Shown piece after piece: positions 50,301 through 59,400 of a DNA stretch of 64,000 bases. Source of the stretch: Morinoia aosen (lineage: Eukaryota > Arthropoda > Malacostraca > Amphipoda > Talitridae); assembly GCA_030386875.1 (NCBI GenBank), contig CM059563.1, positions 29,984,139-30,048,138 of the forward strand, written 5' to 3'. Made by a program: the position numbers and the translations under genes. How positions within the stretch are numbered: the first letter of the stretch is position 1; each line of letters opens with the position of its first letter. Under the pieces are notes generated by a model that saw only the letters and a program-made list of their open reading frames with translations, made no database searches and was not told the DNA's origin.

Positions 50301-53300
50301 TTTAATTTAGCTTTTAAATCGCTAAATATTACGAAGCTAATAATTTATTTTAACTTAGCATGCATATCACCGTTCATAACGAATCTTGCATTTTTCTTCT
50401 ATGTTAAGATGTTTAAAAAATTCACGAACAATCTTATAGTTGAATACATTATAGTTGATTGCATTAATCGCAACTTGATGAATTTAAAAACGAGGAAAAT
50501 TCCAAGGAACTTAATCATATTTACTAGGAATACGTTTCGGAGTCCAGCTCCATCATTAGTTCGTAAAATTAAAATTCATTATGACTACAATAAAAGAAAA
50601 AAGAAAATGTTGGATACAGTCATTACAGAAAATCACGAAAACAAAAAATCAAAACATGTCCCAGAGAAAATAAAATCGACATGATATACTTCCAATTTAC
50701 GATGGGTAGGAACTATCAGAACTGTTGAGGGCCGGTTTTCGTTTAAAAATATGTAGCGACTCTGAAATTCTGAGGTCACATGTAGTTGAAGCCGAATCTA
50801 AGATTGTGAAGTCCGCAGAGGATATCGGTTCCTTGCATTTTACTGCGTGATTACGTACGAATTGGGCGAGTTGATTCCCCTTGCGGAAGCTTCAACCCCG
50901 ATGTTCGGCCATTCTGATACAAAAATTTTGTGCCGACGTACGATGATGTGCACTGCACACAACTGTAAGAATAATCAGAAAGGCTCTTTCTCCATCAAAA
51001 GCGTATCCTTGTACCGGATTTGTATCATTTTATGGTTGCTCCATTTTTCCGGTTCAAGGATACGCTTCCGATGGAGATGCGAACCTCGATCTCTGATATA
51101 TTTTTAACAGTTATACAGTTGTGTGCAGTGCCCATCTGTAATATCGTGGTTTTCAGCACGTAGGTCGGCATGACGTCACGAAATTTTTATAGCAGAATGG
51201 TCGAACATTGGGGTCAAAACTTCCGCGCGGGGAACTTATTAGCTTACTCCTCACACTCCGCAGTACGTAATCACGCAGTAAAATGCAACTAAATCTTAGA
51301 TTCGGCTTCAACTACATGTGACCTCAGAATTTTAGAGTCGCTACATATTTTTAAACGAAAACTGGCCCTCAACAATTCTGATAGTTCCTACCCATTACAA
51401 ATTGTAACTAAATAGTAATCTTGTCGATTTTAGTTTTTCTGGGACATGTTTTAATTTTTTTCTATTTTCTTGATTTCCTTTAATGACTGTATCCAACATT
51501 TTTCTTTATCTTTTATTGCAGAAATAATGATTTGTAAATTTATGAACTGATGATGGATCTGGACTCCGAAACGTTTTCCTAATAAATATGATCAAGTTCC
51601 TTGAAATTGTCGTTTTTAAATTCCTCATCTTATAGATGGTTGCGTGTTTGCGGATATATTCGGTTTCGAGGCTTATCGAATTTTACTATTTTCTTTCGCC
51701 AAAGTATGTACTCGTATTTGGTGTGAATAACACGAAAATGGAAATCCTTTTTTGGATAAACTATTGTTTTGGTCCACTTTTGGAGCCTGTTGCTATTATA
51801 GCTAGTCTACATTATGTTGCAATACGATTAGAAACACATATCTATTGAATGGATTTCATTTTGTTTTTTTTCTCAACAATATAGTTAACATAGCAAGAGC
51901 ATTTTATTTTCCACAATCGAAAACTTTTTTGTCAATATTTTTGTATTATTAGATATATTAGCAAATAATTTTATTATAACTCCCATGTAGGAGTTATAAT
52001 GGTTTTATTTCAATACAAGTGTGCACGGCCCGCCAAAAATGGGATTCAATACTTTTCATGAACGAATTTTCAAGATGTAGATGATAAACAAATATAGTAT
52101 ATCCATCCTAACAGTGCCCGTGATTAAAAATATTTTTGTACTTGCGCACCGTTGAAACTCGTATCACAGATACGGCCATTATAACTATCCTTATGAGCGT
52201 GAGTGACAGAGAAATGGAAGAAACAGACACCAAACAAATAAACCAAGGGCAAGGGTATTATTAGGTAGCAGCATGACCCATGGAAATGCCGAGGACAATG
52301 TCATCGTTAAGCTAGATGGACCAATGGAAAAATTCCGTCAACATTATCTACCCTATGCTATCCTAATTCTATGTCGTGTCTCGCACCGCCGCAAAGCACG
52401 TTCACGACGCGAAGGCCTAGCAACATTACATTACATGGTAGCAACTGCGGTTCTTGTAGGCCCTACACCACTAATGCGTTTTCTACTGTTGCCAATACGT
52501 AGAACGGAAAGTCGGGTAGATTTAAAATGTTTATGCCGAGCACATATGCACAAGAACACAAAAAGCTCTCTTGACTCGGAGTTTCCCTCCGGTGACAAAT
52601 CACCATTAGTCAAAAATGATTACTTCGGGCACAGCTATTCACAAAATTACTATATTTAATTTAATGTCTTTTAATTATTCAATATGGCCTGAAAGCTGCA
52701 CAAAAGCGACATGGTTAGGAAAAATGGGCAAATTACGGCGATCACAACAACCTATCCAATACTACTAACCTATCCTGATAAAATTTGAAACATATCATTT
52801 AATTTAATTTAATGAAGGCATCTACGGATGCTTTATTTCCAATCAAGCCTGATACATTTCACCTTGTACATTGGATTTTCAAATGCCTTATAACTAACAC
52901 CAGGACGCCATGACGCTTTCCCCCGGTCAAGACCGGTACCCATTTCAGACATCTGGGTATAGTGGGGTATTGTGCTTGGAATTTTTCTCCTATACCCAAC
53001 AGAGAAAATCGCCATATCATTGCATGTACAGACGAATTTTCAATGTTACACTGAGGAATTCGGTATCCATGATACCGCAAACTCAGACATCCTATGTTTC
53101 TTAAGAAGCGGACACCGAACTAATACATAAACTAACATACAACGGGTATTATTAGGTTAGATGATTGTAAAAGTATCGGTATCGGTAGTAGTATCAGTCA
53201 AAGTATCGGTATTTTCAAGTATCGGAGTATCGGTATCGGTATCGGCCAAAAAATGGGTATCGGTATCGGCCAAAAAAATGGTATCGGTACATCACTACCT

Positions 53301-53418
53301 GAGTGGGTTCAATATCAATCTAAATATATAAATTGAATATCATAAATATATTAATTCAATATCAATATACCGACAATATTAAGAACATCAATGCAATAAC
53401 ACACACTAGTTTCGTAAG

Positions 53419-53459
<41 letters not shown>

Positions 53460-56400
53460 TCCCAAAGGAGTGCACCCCGTTGATCAACACAAGGTACACG
53501 ATGACCCACGCAACAGCCAGCGAGCACACAATTTGGAACTGGAAGCCGCCGATGTCATGGAAGCCGTCAGAGATGTCGAGCACGTGCTCGCTGTCAGGGA
53601 GAGCGCAGGGACGTGAAATTAAAGCTGGACTGTTCATATCTACAGGGGATTATGGAAGCGCACGTTAGGTCAAGGTCTAAGTAATATCAACCAAAATTTA
53701 ACGTTGATATGAAAATTTAATTTAAATCTGATACGTCTACCGTATTTGATTATCCCTGTGTAGTACGAGATCGATAGCAAATTCGAAAGAGTGTGAGTTA
53801 CCCGAAAGTTTTTGTCAAGATTTAACAATGAAAATGACATCGATCGGGTGTAGTGGAGACTAAAAACTTTAGACAAATGAAAGTCGTCGCACTATGAAGA
53901 ATACAAGAAGAATGGGACACTTTAAACGAAAAAATTATTCAAGCTTCGTGTGGAATTGGATGCACCAAAAGTATAAGGTTTTTTATAGCTAGTTTGTAGT
54001 ATCTCCTCTGCTGGCAGACGGGTAAGATATACTAAGAATTTCTAGAGCATTCAAGACGAACTCGGTGAATGACGCCGTTTTCTCACGCTGAGTAGAGCAT
54101 TCTAGAGCTGACTCAGCACGAACCAATAATACGGGAAATGGAGTGAAGGAACTAAGAATCTCTTCATAGAGTAAAATTAAAAATGGCTACCCCTTTTCTT
54201 GCAGGCACATGTCAGGTTTATGAATAGTTGTTAAGTGATGTACCACCAATTTAAGAAAAAAAAAGAAAAGAAAAACATTTTATTTCCAATAAAGTACAAA
54301 CATGAAATGTCGATACATTGGTTTTTAAAACACCTTAACATTAACATCCTTAAATGATTATAACACATTGGTATCGTAATACCCGTGTAAAATGTTGAAA
54401 CGAAATGATTGATAGAAAAGTACAACAAAATTGAGTTCCTTTCCTTGCCTAATCTGATTTTGAAACTAGGAGAGCACAATCCTCGCGACGTTCATTTGAA
54501 AAACACTCTCATTAGTACGCATAAGTATTGAAAAATGAAAGCGAAAAATGCATTCAAATACCTTAGCATAGAATCCCTTAATTGCTATTTATACATGGTT
54601 ATCGTAATATTCATGTTAAGTGTTGGAACATATGATTTAGATCCTTAATTGCTATTCATACATGGTTATCATTATTGCATCCATTATTGCATTCATCTTA
54701 ACTATTTCTGTCGACAATAATGAGCACCCCAGCCGTGAGTTCAATACAGCAGAATGAACGTTTTTTTTTTTTTCCCCCATAATTAGGAGTATTTCCTCAT
54801 CTTTATTTTGTTATTTTTTCTTCTCTGTATTAATATTTAACATCCGTATGGAAAACATACTCTGAAATACATTTTGTGTGTACACCAATATACAGGTTTG
54901 TAAATGTGAGGATTGTGCAAAGTTTATAATGAATTAAAATTTGGCTAACGTTGTCTCGTTATTTCAAAATCATTCTCGAAGATGTTTTCAATCGATTTCG
55001 GCTGAGCTGGGGGGAGGGGTTAATTTAAGCATTTTCATTTAGTTTTTTAATATTTTTCCGTGCGTTCAGTGCACACCAGCACTAAACTTTAAAATCGAAA
55101 AAAACTGTTAATTTCTGTTATCAAAATTATCACTTTGGACCATTGCTTAATCTACCTATATGTGCCAAATTTTGTAAATATTCTCCACTCAAATGTGATA
55201 TCCGGCTACAATGTTACTCCATTTTATCCCATGTACACATGTCTGTATAATGCTGAAGAGTTGTGTTGTTTCTTGACTGTAACCTGAGTTTTCTTAAAAA
55301 TTTCTATGAAGAAACTAAAAACCAGTTCATTTTACGTTTTCCGAAGTCTTCTTTTCCTTTTAGTTATTTTTTTTCGAATAATTTCTTAGGATTACAATGA
55401 GCTCAACTGTCATTATCGGTGTAATAGATGGTAGGTTGTTTCTATCCTCTTATTTTATATTTGTATTTTTTTCTTATATTTCATTCTCAATAAGTACATA
55501 TATTAATATGTGTGTGTACGTATGTAGGTATATATATATCTACATAAATAGATATACATGTTTCTATTTCATTTCTTTACACAAAAACCATCCGGTTAAT
55601 AAATTTTATTGCACTAGCGAAATGATTCAAAAATAGATCTCCCACTTACACCAGAGGACGTCTCTGTGAATCGGATTAATGACAAATACAATTAATGAAA
55701 TTAATCGTAATTTGAGCGTATGAATCGTGGTAAAATTATCTTTCTGTCCGTATGTTGTACAAGCAAATTTTGATGTTGAGTATATGTTTGTTTGCGCATT
55801 TCTGCCAAAATTTTGTAGATATTTCTCAATCATGAGTGGTAACTGGCCTACACTGTATCTCCATTTTATTCCATGTACCCATGTCCGCATGATGTTGCAG
55901 AGAATATCGAGAAGATATGATACATGATATGATATATTGAAGATATATGTTTTTTTTTTGTTGTTGTTCCTCAGCGGTAACTTGAGTTTTCTTAAAATTT
56001 CCTTTAGGAAATTAAAAAACCATTCCATTTATACGTTTTTCGAAGTCCTTTTCTATTCCTTATCTTTCCTCAGGTTATTTCTTACGATTCATCAGAGCTT
56101 GGGTTGTCATTTTAAATATTGAAAGAGTAAGATTATTTTTCATGTCTATTAGCATTTTTCTTATATTCATTTTCAATACGTATATATATGAATATGTGTG
56201 TTGGTGTGTGCGTGAGTATGTGCGTGTGCGCACGCAAACATAAATGTTTATGTATCAGTGTAAACATGCACACGTTTCGCACACATATATGCGCACATGT
56301 ACATATATCTGTTTCTATTTCTACTTTTTGCATAAAAAGCAAAACCTCAAGACACATTACATTTTACCTACAGCTCTGCGATCAGTTAACACTGCACCAA

Positions 56401-59400
56401 ATTTCAGAAATAAACAAATTGATTCCGCTTGCTTAATGATTCATAAATCGATCTATCACGACCCCGAAGGGCATTTCTGTGAACAGAAGAAATTAAAAAG
56501 TATAAACAGACAAAGGAAATAAAGCACTCGTGCAAAAATTATCTCTATATTTGTATGCCGAACAAGCCATGCATTTCAATTTTGAGTGTAAGTTTGTTTA
56601 CGCATTTCTAGATGTGCGTGCTGTGTTGCGCGATGTTTTTTACAAATTATTTCGAGACTATCTTTTTTTCTCAATACTTGATTGTCATTTACGGTGGTGT
56701 TTCAATCTAGTACGGTGAAGCGTTTTTTTTTGTTTTTTTTTTGTATATTTTTCCTACTTCGATGATCTTATAAATAATTCGAAAACTACTAAAGAATTTT
56801 TCGAAACTGCCAAGTTCTTAGTTGAAATTATCGAAGTGGGGAAAAAAAAGGCAAGAAGCGCTGTACCGGAATCTCTTGGAATATAAAATATCCATGAGAT
56901 AATATTTCTCATTTCTCATTCAACTACCCTTGACAGAGTTAAACTATTAGCACGACCCGTATGGTTTGTCTATTAGTACGCCTCGTATATTTTTTCTATT
57001 AATATGCCTCGTATGGTCTATCTATCTGTAGACCTATGATAGTATTGTCTAATATTACATCTCGTATAGTTTGTCTATTATTATGCCTCGTACGGCTTAA
57101 CTATTTGTACACCTCGTATGGTTTGTCAATTAGTATTCCTCGTATGGAACTTTGTTAGACTATTAGCACACCACGTGTGGTTTGTCTATTATAGTACGCC
57201 TCGTATATTATGTCTATTAATATGCCTCGTATGGTCTATCTATTTGTACACCTCTGATAGTTTATCTATTAGTACACCTCGTATAGTTTGTCGATTATTA
57301 TGCCTCGTAGGGCTTATCTATTTTTACACCTCGGATGGTTTGTCAATTAATACTCCTCGTATGGATCTTTTGTTTTAGGACGTCTTATATTAAGGAACTT
57401 TTAAAAGCCAATATGTTGGCATATGTATCTCATGTGACAACTTGGAAATAAACGGTTTTGTTTTTTGTTTGTTTGTTTATCGTAATACACATGATGGATG
57501 TCGACACAGGATTTAGGGAGAAGCACAAGTTAATAAAAAATAAACGATAATATGTATAAGAGGATCGTTTGCATTTGGAGGGCGGCACTAAGTTTCAGTT
57601 TCTGTGTTTCAATTTCTAAGTTTCAATTTCTGAAATTTTTGCTAGGGATTAAAAATTTATCTTATTTTACGTTCGTTAAGTCATTTTAATATTGATCTTG
57701 CTTACCCCGGTCGAACAAAAAGAGCATCACAACTGTTGCTTCCACGCAGCGGAATGAGGTTGCTTTCCACAATTACTAGTACTTCATCTGTGGTGCCCGG
57801 AAATGGACATGGAGCGTATTATTTTTCTAATAAATTATCAACTCCAAAATCCAGGAATTCCTTTCGCCCATCCGACAACACTTCACTCCCTCTTCCGGTG
57901 ATGCCCCGCATCCGGTCATGCCTCTACATTTGGTTACGCTTACATTTGTTTATATCTTACATCCGGTGAAAGCCCTCATCCCTATGCAAGGTGTCTCAAC
58001 GATTATATTTGCTATAACAGAACACAAAATGGTTATGATATTTCTTACTTGCGCAAATAGTACTTTCGCAAAGAGTACATCGGGGTTAAAGACATGAAAA
58101 GTATTGTTTTACATCGCTAGATGTAATATTTTCAACATAGGTGGAACCGTGCAACAGTTAACTATTTAAAATTAGTGTTGTCGTAGTGTATTCACGAGAA
58201 TAAAAAGGTAAGAAGAGTTTACCACACAAAGCTTACGACAGCAATTCGAGACCAGAATAAGAAGATTAAAATGATGATTTTCAAAGTTATGACATTCGTC
58301 AGATCCGAGGCCTTTTTAAATGTTTCAACGAGATCGAAGTAGAGAAAGTATGTACTAAAATACCCTCACATTTGACATCCGCTCTCTCTCTTTGCGGTAA
58401 TTAATTTGGGTTTGGAAATGCAAGATGAAAGTGAGTCACTAAGAACACAAAATCCCTGTGACACATAGCTGAAAATACTCTTGTTAGGGTGCGTGTTATT
58501 GGATCACGAGCCCGTAATATTTGCTACACAGCTGGAACACCAATATACACAAAAAAAATTGATAATGAATTCCGTCGCATGTTCAAAAAGCTTCAATATG
58601 AGCGAAAAGTACTTACGAGTATCTTAAAGTAAAGACCATGACTTGAGATCGAATACATGAGGATCGTAATATTTATATTGATTGATTTTGAAACAAATGG
58701 TTGGGAGAAAAGTACAAAGAAAATGCATTCCTTGCATTGTGTTGATATCAAATACATGAGGATCGTAATATTTCTATCGGTTAAGTTTTGGAACAAATAA
58801 TTAGGAGAAAAGTATGTAGATAAATGCATTCTCTCCGTTGTGTCGGTCTGATTTTAACACTGGATTTTATTTCAAGGGGTCAGGAAAACATTGCACATGT
58901 GATGCGTTGTTAAGAACACTCCAGTTGGTGCATTTCCATATTGAAATTTGAGCTTGCGAACGTTGGAACTAGTGAAATGAGGGATTAAAGGTTGAAGGTA
59001 CAACGGGTAGATCCAGAATTAATTTGCATCTTTGACTGCTAGGTTGATGTTATAGGCAGTTTTACATTGTTTTGTATCAACTGGTAAGCTAAAATACCTG
59101 GTATGGATGAAATGAACGATTTTACAATAACGGAAAAATTTAAATTTCGTATACTACAAGCTTTGGCACAGAAAAATTTACCGGATTCAAAATAGATGAG
59201 AGGGACCGATGTACAATGCCAACCGTAACATTATCAAGACTGCTGGGGCAAAACGAGACAGTCAAAACAACCTCAAATGGTGTGGCCGAAAGCACACTGG
59301 AAGAGTGTAAAGGACGACACTGCGTCACAACAGGATCAACATGAGCATTTTAAAGGGAATACGTTCTAAACATACAGACACGCACATACGTACACCGATA

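Larger units (their letters stand above)
50479..51622. mobile_element. PLE-like palindrome within hAT-like copy 2
   Basis: Counterpart of 312-1449, with the same two arms and the same position inside the host element. The sequence has drifted slightly from copy 1. Confidence 0.6.
48989..53297. mobile_element. Complete foldback hAT-like element, copy 2
   Basis: Ends TAGTGATGTACCGAT and GTATCGGTACATCACTA are inverted repeats. The octamer cctgagtg at 48981-48988 recurs exactly at 53298-53305. The inverted arms are long: about 48989-49995 mirrors 52010-53297, interrupted by a SINE in each arm. Subterminal cggtatcggtatcgg repeats are present at both ends. The interior (50175-51640) matches copy 1 and contains the ribozyme-bearing palindrome. 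No transposase was recognised, so it would need one supplied from elsewhere. Confidence 0.88.

Noticed and set aside
52273..52659. 128-codon frame in the hAT-like right arm as a transposase
   Set aside because: No DDE, BED finger or hAT dimerisation motif; the copy at 2088-2470 has the frame disrupted.
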